Assembly (NCBI GenBank): GCA_022775085.1
Contig: JALFJQ010000045.1
Span: 21,198-85,197, forward strand
DNA: 64,000 nucleotides
Source: Clostridiales bacterium
Lineage (GTDB): Bacteria; Bacillota; Clostridia; Oscillospirales; Oscillospiraceae
Reading direction: 5' to 3'
A program made the translations under genes and the position numbers. The notes below the pieces were generated by a model. That model did no database searches. It was not told where the DNA came from and saw nothing but the letters and a program-made list of their open reading frames with translations. Shown here one piece after another: positions 1-6,660 of the stretch; position 1 is the stretch's first letter; each line of letters opens with the position of its first letter.

Positions 1-12
1 TGGAGAAAAGAA

Positions 13-540
13 ATGGCAAATGTAATACTGATCCCTCTTGAGGAAGCGGACAGAAATCAATTCATTCTGGACAATCAGGAAGCCTTTCGATATGGCGCTA
101 TGGAGGAGTTTGGCCTGCGGGATGACCATTTTGAGGAAGATGGTGAAATCATCTCCCGGCAGACCCTTGAAGCGTCTATAGATGGTGGCGCCGCGTATCG
201 GATTGTCCAAAACGGCGAAAAGATCGGCGGCGTGGTTGTAAAGGTGGAAGGAACACAGGGAGACCTGGATCTTCTCTTTGTGACGCCCGGTGTTCACAGT
301 AAAGGGATCGGCTACGCGGCATGGCGGGAAATCGAAAAACTGTATCCTGAAGTGGAAGTCTGGCAGACCTGCACGCCCTATTTTGAAAAGCGAAACATTC
401 ATTTCTATGTGAATCGCTGCGGGTTCCACATTGTCGAGTTCTTCAACGAGAAACACCCGGATCCCCATGCCCCGGAGAGCAGCAAAGGAGAGGACTTCGA
501 CGGGATGTTTCGATTTGAGAAGGTGATGAAAAGGGTATGA
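13..540 (+). CDS. GNAT family N-acetyltransferase
   Basis: A 175-residue protein with the GNAT fold. The acetyl-CoA pyrophosphate loop is visible around residues 95-101 (VTPGVHSKGIG, with the final G-x-G), after a hydrophobic strand LDLLFV. GNAT enzymes move an acetyl group from acetyl-CoA to an amine; the substrate here cannot be read from sequence. The start follows GGAG at the window edge with 8-9 nt spacing. Its stop overlaps the start of the next gene as ATGA, so the two are translationally coupled. Length is normal for the family. The C-terminal 25 residues are polar and unlike classical GNATs, so this may be a specialised subfamily. Confidence 0.85.
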   Translation: MANVILIPLEEADRNQFILDNQEAFRYGAMEEFGLRDDHFEEDGEIISRQTLEASIDGGAAYRIVQNGEKIGGVVVKVEGTQGDLDLLFVTPGVHSKGIGYAAWREIEKLYPEVEVWQTCTPYFEKRNIHFYVNRCGFHIVEFFNEKHPDPHAPESSKGEDFDGMFRFEKVMKRV

Positions 541-1427
541 ATACGGCGCATTACCATCTTCCCGGTCTGTTCGAGTTTTATGAGCTCTACCGCGTCTTTT
601 TGCCCCTTTTCCGGGAGCGCAGGGAATATTTCTACGACTGGTGTGACATCGGTTCCTTTTACGGCGCGCCGGCGGACTGCGTCTGGGGCGGGGGACGCGT
701 CGGTTTTGGAGACAATGACCCCAGAGAAGTTCTGGCATTGATGCAGGAATACGGTATTTCCGCCCGTCTGACCTTCAGCAACTCCCTGCTTCGGGAGGAG
801 CATCTTTCGGACAAACAATGCAACCGCCTCTGCGCCCTGTTCAATGAGACGGGAGGGAATGGCGTCATTGTCCATTCCGATTTGCTGCTGAAATATCTGA
901 AAAGGAATTACCCAAACCTCTATTTCGTATCCTCCACCACAAAGGTGCTGACCGATTTCCAACAGTTTCTGGATGAAGTGAACCGGGAGGATTTCCGCTA
1001 TGTTGTGCCGGATTTTCGGCTGAACAAAGCCTTTGACAAACTGAACACCCTGACGGAAAGTCAGAAGGACAAGGTGGAATTTCTGTGCAACGAATGCTGC
1101 TGGTTCGGCTGCGCCGACAGAAGGGAATGCTATGAAAATGTCAGCCGCAAAAATCTGGGAGAAAGCTGTGAAGATCACCATTGCACTGCCCCCGGTGGAA
1201 ATGAAGGGTATCGATTCTCCAAAGCCATGACCAATCCGTGCTTTATCGGCATCCAGGACATTCGGGATATTTACCTCCCCATGGGCTTTTCCAATTTCAA
1301 AATCGAAGGCCGCGGCCTTGGCAGTGCCTTGATTCTGGAATTTTTGCTCTATTACATGACCAAGCCGGAGCACCAGCTCCATGTCCGGGAAGCAATCTAT
1401 CTTGATAGCATGCTGGATTTGTTCTAG
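537..1427 (+). CDS. cysteine-rich U32-peptidase-like TIM-barrel protein
   Basis: A 296-residue cytoplasmic protein with no signal peptide or membrane segment. Cysteines cluster at about residues 184, 187, 188, 192, 198, 211 and 216 (pattern C-x2-CC-x3-C-x5-C), which suggests a metal or Fe-S site. The N-terminal half alternates strands and helices, and its layout resembles U32 peptidase-like/UbiU-UbiV proteins, but no family-diagnostic motif could be confirmed, so the name is tentative. It overlaps the upstream acetyltransferase by 4 nt (ATGA) and probably shares its transcript. The coding sequence ends in a clean TAG and the following 270 bases are degenerate. Confidence 0.6.
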   Translation: MNTAHYHLPGLFEFYELYRVFLPLFRERREYFYDWCDIGSFYGAPADCVWGGGRVGFGDNDPREVLALMQEYGISARLTFSNSLLREEHLSDKQCNRLCALFNETGGNGVIVHSDLLLKYLKRNYPNLYFVSSTTKVLTDFQQFLDEVNREDFRYVVPDFRLNKAFDKLNTLTESQKDKVEFLCNECCWFGCADRRECYENVSRKNLGESCEDHHCTAPGGNEGYRFSKAMTNPCFIGIQDIRDIYLPMGFSNFKIEGRGLGSALILEFLLYYMTKPEHQLHVREAIYLDSMLDLF

Positions 1428-1547
1428 ACGGCGGACAGTATCTTGAATGTTTCCTTGCTGGAGAGTGAAATGCTGCCTATCTGGAAGACGGAAGACAATT
1501 TGAATATTCAAAATGAGCACATTAACAACGGACTAGATGCCTGACAA

Positions 1548-1655
1548 ATGGATGTCTTGGTATTGCCCTCTAATGATTTCCAGAATTATTACTCACGCCT
1601 GCTGCCATACGAAAAAGCTCAGTATTGGCAGGAAGTGTTGGACTCCCTGCGATAG
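1548..1655 (+). pseudogene. short orphan reading frame, gene remnant
   Basis: A 35-codon frame whose composition (…YYSRLLPYEKAQYWQEVLDSLR) looks protein-like, but it has no ribosome binding site. It sits in the 269-base gap between the cysteine-rich protein and the macro-domain gene. The sequence just before it is also protein-like in shifting frames, as in a decayed gene. No family was recognised. Nothing else is visible in the gap. Confidence 0.3.
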
Positions 1656-1696
1656 ATGTGATATTCTATAAAAAAGCGTTCAAAGGGGGAAGCGTT

Positions 1697-2731
1697 ATGC
1701 CTTTTGAAATCGTCCGCAACGATATCACCAATATGCGGGTGGATGCCATTGTGAATGCAGCCAGCCGCTATCCCCGGGTCAATGCCGGGGTGGACTCTGC
1801 GATTCATAAGAAAGCAGGTCCTGCTCTGCTGGAAGCTCGGAAAGAGATTGGTTACATACAGCCCGGAAGTGCCGCCATCACCCCGGCATTCAATCTGGAT
1901 GCAGAATATGTGATCCACGCATCTACCCCCACTTGGACGAATGGTCTGCACAGAGAATCCCAGCTGCTGCGGCAGGCATATGATATGTGTTTGGATTTGG
2001 CCGCCAAAAACAACTGCGATTCCATTGCATTCCCTCTGTTGGCTTCCGGGAACCATGGCTTCCCCAAAGCAAAGGCTTTGCAGATTGCGATTTCCGCATT
2101 CAGTGATTTCCTTATGGAGCATGAAATGCAGATCTATCTGGTAGTATTTGGCAAGGAGAGTCTGAAGCTATCGGAGAAGCTGGTGAGGTCTGTCCAATCC
2201 TTCATAGATGAAAATTATGTGGATGCCTATGAACAGGAAACCTACGGCGGTTTTGGAAATACTCGCCGCCGGGGACGGTATGCGGCGCGGAAGGCAATGG
2301 AACCCCTCGAGGACTACGAGGAGGTTTGCTGTGCCCCATCTGTATGCGATTCCGCTCCATTATCGTTGGACGAGTTTGTCAAACAGAAAGATGCCGGGTT
2401 CACGGAAACCTTGCTGGAACTGATTCAAAAGAGTGGGCAGAAAAATTCCACCATCTATAAAAAAGCGAATATCTCAAAACAGCACTTCTCCAAGATTATC
2501 AACGATCCCAATGCAAAACCCTCCAAGCAGACCGCCATCGCACTGGCACTTGCGTTGGAGTTGGATTTGGATGCCACCCGGGATCTGATTGGCCGGGCAG
2601 GTTTTGCGTTGACCAACAGCAGTACCTTTGACCTGATCATCCGCTATTTCATTGAGCATAAGCAGTTCAACGTTATTGAGATTAACATAGCCCTGTATGA
2701 ATTTGATCAAATCTTACTTGGATCCGTGTAA
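1697..2731 (+). CDS. macro domain protein with C-terminal helical/HTH-like domain
   Basis: A 344-residue protein starting at the ATG behind AAAGGGGGAAGC (an upstream in-frame ATG at 1625 has no ribosome binding site). Residues 1-165 form a macro domain: VDAIVNAAS at 15-23, GVDSAIHKKAG at 31-41, ITPAFNL, and PLLASGNHGFP at 113-123. The usual GGGV run of the ADP-ribose loop is replaced by NAGV, so this may bind rather than hydrolyse ADP-ribose. After a linker rich in Gly, Arg and Tyr, residues 236-344 form a second domain (TIYKKANISKQHFSKI, then KPSKQTAIALALALEL) with an XRE/HTH-like look that is common in Firmicutes fused to effectors. It is followed by a DUF4268 gene and an ADP-ribosylglycohydrolase gene. 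Predicted role: ADP-ribose sensing or de-ADP-ribosylation. Confidence 0.85.
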   Translation: MPFEIVRNDITNMRVDAIVNAASRYPRVNAGVDSAIHKKAGPALLEARKEIGYIQPGSAAITPAFNLDAEYVIHASTPTWTNGLHRESQLLRQAYDMCLDLAAKNNCDSIAFPLLASGNHGFPKAKALQIAISAFSDFLMEHEMQIYLVVFGKESLKLSEKLVRSVQSFIDENYVDAYEQETYGGFGNTRRRGRYAARKAMEPLEDYEEVCCAPSVCDSAPLSLDEFVKQKDAGFTETLLELIQKSGQKNSTIYKKANISKQHFSKIINDPNAKPSKQTAIALALALELDLDATRDLIGRAGFALTNSSTFDLIIRYFIEHKQFNVIEINIALYEFDQILLGSV

Positions 2732-2773
2732 CCCGCGGTGGTAGATTGCAATCATATGAAAGGAGCAAAATGT

Positions 2774-3697
2774 ATGAAACTGGGGAAACTTCAAGAAGTG
2801 GATATAAGAAAAGTCTGGCCCCATGAACAGTATGATTTTTCAAAGTGGCTGTCAGGTGAGGAAAACATCAAGGAACTGGGAGACATACTAAACCTTTCAC
2901 TCACGGATGTAGAGACAGAGAAGTTCGTTGGCAACTATCGATGCGATATTCTGTGTAAGGACGAGATTACCGGGAAAATCGTTCTAATTGAAAATCAGCT
3001 TGAGCCTACAAATCACGATCACCTTGGCAAGATAATCACATATGCGTCTGGCCTTGACGCAGCTGTTGTAGTGTGGATTGTTGCATCTGCTCGAGACGAA
3101 CACGCAAGTGCAATTGAATGGCTCAATAAACACACGAGCGATGAACTCTCATTCTTCTTGCTGGAAGTTCACGCATACAAAATCGGTGATTCTGACCCGG
3201 CACCGTATTTCAAGATTATTGAACAGCCAAACGATTTTGTTAAAACTGTAAAAGCAATTACCCAAAGTGCTGAACTCAACGAATCGCAAAAGAGCCGTTT
3301 GGAATTCTGGACACAGTTTAACGAAGTGATTGATTCGAAGGGCAAACCATTCAATAAGCGAAAGGCAACCACCGACCATTGGTATAGTGTTGCTATTGGC
3401 TCATCTGAAGCCAGTATCTCTATTGATCTTGTCAATAAGGAACATAAGATTCGTGTAGGTCTCTGGATCACGGATAATAAGGAAATCTTTGATGCCTTAT
3501 TCCAGCAAAAGAATGAAATTGAAAAATCATTGGGTATCGAACTGGATTGGAGGCGGCTGGATAACAAGAAGGCATCTGTTATTTGTACCTATATAACAGG
3601 ATTGGATTTCAGAAATCAGGGCAACTACCTTCACCTGATGGAACAGATTATTGATGTGGTTTTGAAGATGAGAAATGTTTTCCCGAAATATATGTAA
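2774..3697 (+). CDS. DUF4268 domain protein, PD-(D/E)XK nuclease-like
   Basis: A 307-residue protein. The start is the ATG 8 nt after AGGAG at 2761-2765; an earlier in-frame codon lacks this signal. The N-terminal part has a nuclease-like core with D58 (NYRCDIL) and E73-N-Q75 (LIENQL), then HDHLGKIITYA, the pattern of DUF4268 proteins found near restriction and other defence genes. The C-terminal half (from about residue 190) is the DUF4268 domain proper. The third base of the E-x-K motif codes Gln instead of Lys, which is usual in this family. Composition is more AT-rich than its neighbours, consistent with transfer. It lies 42 nt after the macro-domain gene and probably shares its transcript. 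Confidence 0.8.
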   Translation: MKLGKLQEVDIRKVWPHEQYDFSKWLSGEENIKELGDILNLSLTDVETEKFVGNYRCDILCKDEITGKIVLIENQLEPTNHDHLGKIITYASGLDAAVVVWIVASARDEHASAIEWLNKHTSDELSFFLLEVHAYKIGDSDPAPYFKIIEQPNDFVKTVKAITQSAELNESQKSRLEFWTQFNEVIDSKGKPFNKRKATTDHWYSVAIGSSEASISIDLVNKEHKIRVGLWITDNKEIFDALFQQKNEIEKSLGIELDWRRLDNKKASVICTYITGLDFRNQGNYLHLMEQIIDVVLKMRNVFPKYM

Positions 3698-3716
3698 TTC
3701 ATATGTCCACTGGTAG

Positions 3717-3748
3717 TTGACCAAATGAAAATCAAAACCTCCTATAAT
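3717..3748 (+). promoter_or_regulatory. candidate promoter of the vWA operon
   Basis: A perfect -10 box TATAAT lies at 3743-3748, with TTGACC at 3717-3722 as a possible -35. The 20-bp spacer is longer than optimal, so the -35 assignment is weak. The -10 box lies inside the left arm of the inverted repeat described next. Confidence 0.45.
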
Positions 3749-3788
3749 GTGGGTGTAAGTGAAAACACGCCAGATTATAGGAGGTTTT
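3734..3788 (+). promoter_or_regulatory. perfect 15-bp inverted repeat covering the ribosome binding site
   Basis: The left arm AAAACCTCCTATAAT (3734-3748) is exactly complementary to the right arm ATTATAGGAGGTTTT (3774-3788), with a 25-nt loop. The right arm contains the AGGAGG ribosome binding site of the vWA gene (start 3792). The left arm contains a perfect -10 box. On a read-through transcript the hairpin would hide the ribosome binding site. As DNA it could be an operator. Confidence 0.75.
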
Positions 3789-3791
3789 ATC

Positions 3792-4439
3792 ATGAAGAAA
3801 AAATTAACAGAGATCGTATTCATCCTGGACCGCAGCGGTTCCATGGCCGGTCTGGAGGATGACACCATCGGCGGCTTCAATTCCATGATTGAAAAGCAGA
3901 AGCAGGAACAGGGCGATGCCTATGTTTCCACCATCCTGTTCGACAATGACTGCGAAGTTGTACACGACCGGGTGGACATCCAGAAGGTTCCGCCCATGAC
4001 TCGCAAGGAGTACTATGTCCGGGGCTGCACCGCTCTGCTGGATGCGGTAGGCAAAGCCATCCACCACATCGGCAATGTCCACAAGTACGCCCGGGAGGAG
4101 GATCGTCCCGAGAAAACCCTGTTCATCATTACCACCGACGGAATGGAGAACGCCAGCCGGGAATACAGCTATGACCGGGTGCGCAGGATGATCGAACATG
4201 AAAAGGAGAAATATGGCTGGGAGTTCCTGTTCCTGGGAGCCAACATCGACGCCGCCAGAGAAGCCGCCCGGTTCGGTATCTCCGAAGACCGCGCCGCCAA
4301 CTACCACGCGGACTGCGAGGGCACGGCGGTTGTCTACGAAGCCATGAACGAAGCGGTTTGCAGCGTTCGTGCCTGCCGCCCCATGAGCGCTGACTGGAAG
4401 CGTCGGGTAGATGAGGACTTCAAGAAAAGAGGAAAATAA
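3792..4439 (+). CDS. von Willebrand factor type A domain protein
   Basis: A 215-residue single-domain vWA protein. The metal-ion-dependent adhesion site is intact: DRSGSM (D13, S15, S17), a Thr in GCTALLDAVG, and the Asp in TTDGMEN. There is no signal peptide, so it acts in the cytoplasm, as do the TerY-like vWA proteins that assemble with enzymatic partners. The start follows AGGAGG at 3779-3784 within a perfect inverted repeat. Its stop overlaps the next start as TAATG, so it is coupled to the small membrane protein and, beyond that, to the ADP-ribosylglycohydrolase. This suggests a scaffold or regulator role for the glycohydrolase. Confidence 0.88.
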   Translation: MKKKLTEIVFILDRSGSMAGLEDDTIGGFNSMIEKQKQEQGDAYVSTILFDNDCEVVHDRVDIQKVPPMTRKEYYVRGCTALLDAVGKAIHHIGNVHKYAREEDRPEKTLFIITTDGMENASREYSYDRVRRMIEHEKEKYGWEFLFLGANIDAAREAARFGISEDRAANYHADCEGTAVVYEAMNEAVCSVRACRPMSADWKRRVDEDFKKRGK

Positions 4440-4588
4440 TGGGAAAGCACAACTGGATGGATGACTACTTTCTGTATGAAATGGTCAGTAAGGAATCTGA
4501 CGACAGCCCCACCGGAAACGGTGGGTGCCTACCGTGGATTTTGGGTGGCATCATTGTCGTTGGACTATTGTCGAAACTTCTGGGCTAG
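4439..4588 (+). CDS. 49-residue small membrane protein
   Basis: Translation from the ATG at 4439 gives 49 residues: a polar N-terminus (MGKHNWMDDYFLYEM), a Gly/Ser/Pro linker, and one hydrophobic segment near residues 31-48 (LPWILGGIIVVGLLSKLLG) ending in TAG. The start overlaps the TAA stop of the vWA gene (TAATG). Its own stop lies inside the ribosome binding site of the next gene. That tight packing in a three-gene unit argues that it is real despite its size. Function is unknown; a single-pass membrane anchor for the vWA/glycohydrolase pair would fit. Confidence 0.6.
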   Translation: MGKHNWMDDYFLYEMVSKESDDSPTGNGGCLPWILGGIIVVGLLSKLLG

Positions 4589-4598
4589 GAGGCAGCAT

Positions 4599-5390
4599 AT
4601 GTACGGAGCAATCTTGGGCGATATCATTGGCAGCCCTTATGAGTTTGATATGGGCAATAAGAGTAAGGTTTTTCCGCTTTTCTCAAAGAATTCCATGTTC
4701 ACCGATGATACGGTGATGACAATAGCGGTGGCAGAAGCCTTTATGGGCGCACCTGATAACGAAGAAGTAATTCGCCAGCGGCTGATTCAGTCTATGCAAA
4801 AATGGGGACATCGGTATCCGGGTGCCGGTTATGGTTTGCGCTTTTCTGACTGGCTGGACAGTGTAAATCCCCAGCCCTACAACAGTTGGGGCAACGGCTC
4901 TGCCATGCGTGTATCCTCCGTTGCGTGGCTCTATGACGACCTGGATACTGTCCGCCGAATGGCCCGGCTCTCCGCAGAGGTGACCCACAATCACCCGGAG
5001 GGTATCAAGGGGGCCGAAGCCACCGCTTCCGCCATCTTCCTAGCCAGAACCGGCAGCAGCAAGGCAGAAATCAAAGCCTATGTCGAGAAGCAATTTGGCT
5101 ATGATCTGAGCCGAACCTGTGATGAAATTCGACCTGATTATCACCATGTAGAATCCTGTCAGGAAACCGTCCCGGAAGCCATCACCGCTTTCCTTGAGGG
5201 AGATTCTTTTGAGGATGTCATTCGCACCGCTGTCTCTCTCGGCGGCGATTGTGATACCCTGACCTGCATTGCCGGTTCCATAGCGGAAGGGTATTATGGA
5301 GTACCAGCTGATCTGAAGCAAGCGTGCAGGGAACGGTTGCCTGCTGATTTGCAGGAGATTCTTTCCAGGTTTGATGTTGCCTGCCTGTAA
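4599..5390 (+). CDS. ADP-ribosylglycohydrolase family protein
   Basis: A 263-residue DraG/ARH-type enzyme that would remove ADP-ribose from modified proteins or small molecules using two divalent metal ions. Visible motifs are ILGDIIGSPYE at 5-15, the metal-binding TDDT at 35-38, and SLGGDCDTLTCIAG near 222-235. Start chosen at the ATG 6 nt after AGGAGG (4587-4592); a longer upstream frame is out of context. It is the last gene of the vWA, small membrane protein, glycohydrolase unit. Length and motifs are complete. Together with three macro-domain proteins in the window it points to ADP-ribose metabolism. Confidence 0.92.
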   Translation: MYGAILGDIIGSPYEFDMGNKSKVFPLFSKNSMFTDDTVMTIAVAEAFMGAPDNEEVIRQRLIQSMQKWGHRYPGAGYGLRFSDWLDSVNPQPYNSWGNGSAMRVSSVAWLYDDLDTVRRMARLSAEVTHNHPEGIKGAEATASAIFLARTGSSKAEIKAYVEKQFGYDLSRTCDEIRPDYHHVESCQETVPEAITAFLEGDSFEDVIRTAVSLGGDCDTLTCIAGSIAEGYYGVPADLKQACRERLPADLQEILSRFDVACL

Positions 5391-5454
5391 TTGTACCACA
5401 GATTTGTAGCAATGTTACGAAATACATGATATACTGTTGAAAGCCTATGATACT

Positions 5455-5508
5455 ATAATTGATTGTGGCAAAGGTGTGACGGAAATCATGGAACCGCATA
5501 TACCCCAA
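5455..5508 (-). pseudogene. tyrosine recombinase fragment (box II)
   Basis: On the minus strand this stretch encodes MRFHDFRHTFATI, the conserved H-x-x-R box of tyrosine recombinases. Sequence on either side does not continue as an integrase. It is a scar of a lost mobile element in the 260-base gap after the glycohydrolase. No start or catalytic Tyr remains. Confidence 0.65.
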
Positions 5509-5582
5509 ATCCCCTGTAAACCTATCTCCAATATACTACGATTTCCCAATGGGCAGCCGAGGCGGTCACCACTTTAGCTTCC

Positions 5583-5636
5583 ATATTGTTCCGATAATTC
5601 AAACAATATTATTCCGATAACATTGATATTGTTCCG
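5583..5636 (+). repeat. three iteron-like direct repeats
   Basis: ATATTGTTCCG (5583-5593), ATATTATTCCG (5606-5616) and ATATTGTTCCG (5626-5636) recur every 20-23 bases, directly upstream of a small zinc-ribbon-like gene. The period of about two helix turns suits cooperative protein binding. Confidence 0.6.
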
Positions 5637-5650
5637 TAGGGGGTGAAATT

Positions 5651-5851
5651 ATGTCAATTCTCAGAAATGCAATCCAATGTAAGATTTGTGGAGACGTTAT
5701 AGAGTCCGCTTCCGTTCACGATTTCAAAACTTGTTCTTGCGGTGCCTGTTCCGTTGATGGTGGACATGACTATCTCAGGCGGTGTGCAAAGTCGCTGGAT
5801 GACTTCGTCGATCTGAGCGAATTTCAAAAGCAAGATATTGAAGCGAAATAA
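5651..5851 (+). CDS. small zinc-ribbon-like protein
   Basis: A 66-residue protein with CKIC (residues 10-13) and CSCGAC near residues 28-33, a four- to five-cysteine arrangement typical of a small zinc ribbon. The rest is acidic and helical. The start ATG follows GGGGGTG with good spacing. Three direct repeats lie immediately upstream and may be its operator. No named function is recognised; short stand-alone ribbons like this often bind nucleic acid or act as antitoxin-like accessory proteins. Confidence 0.65.
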   Translation: MSILRNAIQCKICGDVIESASVHDFKTCSCGACSVDGGHDYLRRCAKSLDDFVDLSEFQKQDIEAK

Positions 5852-5877
5852 TATTGGGGTAGTTGTATGCATGAACC

Positions 5878-6060
5878 CCCCCCCGTAAAACCCATCTCCG
5901 AAATACTACAGTTTCCTTACTTTTGCTACCCCTGCTATCTCTATACCTCTTCAAAATTTTCGCCTCATAGAGAGGCGAAAAACGGGGAAAATCGCCCCGA
6001 AAAGCTACAGTAGTCACAGAGATTCCGTAAGCCGCGCTGTCGCCGATAGACGGAGATACA
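5878..6060. repeat. dispersed repeat, copy 1 (contains conserved stem-loop)
   Basis: This begins CCCCGTAAAACCCATCTCCG and includes a 10-bp stem TTTTCGCCTC / GAGGCGAAAA (5957-5966 and 5972-5981). Closely related copies lie at 25793-25975 and 14516-14635, with a short fragment at about 5503-5545. Copies 1 and 2 both continue into a minus-strand macrodomain gene. It is noncoding; a reading frame across it is an artefact of conservation. Confidence 0.75.
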
Positions 6061-6077
6061 CCGCCCCAAAATGCAAT

Positions 6078-6100
6078 CGCCTCACCGTGCTGGTGAGGCG
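6078..6100 (-). terminator. hairpin overlapping the macrodomain stop
   Basis: CGCCTCACC (6078-6086) pairs with GGTGAGGCG (6092-6100) around a 5-nt loop. It overlaps the last codons of the minus-strand macrodomain gene. The T-tract is weak. The same hairpin is kept at the second macrodomain copy. Confidence 0.6.
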
Positions 6101-6609
6101 GTTTGGGCTTCCTGCGAGAGAATGGAAGTCCCCAGTTGCAAGGCTCTGTCATCAATTACCGCAATGGTCACATCCATTTTGTAAGGGCTTTCCTGAATGG
6201 CTTTGATCGCCACGCGCCATGCGTCCTTGACGGGGTAGCCATAAATGCCGGAGGAAATCAGCGGGAAGGCGATGGAGCGGCAGCCCTTGGCGTAGGCAAC
6301 CTTCATAGCATTTTGATAACAGCTGTACAGCAGCTTTTCTTCATTGTGATTGCCGCCCTGCCAGATGGGGCCAACGGCGTGGACGATGTGCTTTGCTTTC
6401 AGCTTGAAGCCGGAGGTAATGACCGCCTCGCCGGTGGGGCAATGCCCCAAAGCGTCGCAGACGGCTTGCAGCTGACTTGCACCGGCAGCTGCGAAAATCG
6501 CTCCGCAGACACCGCCGCCGTGCCGGAGCTGGCTGTTGGCTGCGTTTACAATGCAGTCCACGTCCATTTCGGTGATGCTTTGCTTCCGGATGCGTAAAGT
6601 TCCTGCCAT
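6082..6609 (-). CDS. macro domain protein (YmdB/MacroD type), copy 1
   Basis: A 175-residue stand-alone macrodomain. The ADP-ribose site is canonical: CIVNAANSQLRHGGGVCGAI at 19-38 and SSGIYGYPVKDAW at 119-131. Such proteins bind ADP-ribose or hydrolyse O-acetyl-ADP-ribose and protein ADP-ribose esters. The start has AAAGGAG about 10 nt upstream. A near-identical paralogue lies at 25996-26523, differing at scattered positions, within a larger duplicated module. It is convergent with the vWA/glycohydrolase cluster. Confidence 0.93.
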   Translation of the reverse strand: MAGTLRIRKQSITEMDVDCIVNAANSQLRHGGGVCGAIFAAAGASQLQAVCDALGHCPTGEAVITSGFKLKAKHIVHAVGPIWQGGNHNEEKLLYSCYQNAMKVAYAKGCRSIAFPLISSGIYGYPVKDAWRVAIKAIQESPYKMDVTIAVIDDRALQLGTSILSQEAQTASPAR

Positions 6610-6660
6610 AATGTCTCTCTCCTTTCGTGTTATTTCTATTGACCTACAAAACGGTGTGCC

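Noticed and set aside
405..1520. Long minus-strand frame opposite the acetyltransferase and Cys-rich genes
   Set aside because: It is a codon-bias shadow of two well-supported plus-strand genes, has no domain and no usable ribosome binding site.
3804..4307. Minus-strand frame opposite the vWA gene
   Set aside because: Antisense shadow without start signals; the plus-strand gene has an intact MIDAS motif.
5775..6155. Minus-strand frame across the dispersed repeat, similar to one at 25881-26066
   Set aside because: Similarity between the two follows from the repeat DNA. It has no start signals and includes the hairpin region; treated as noncoding.
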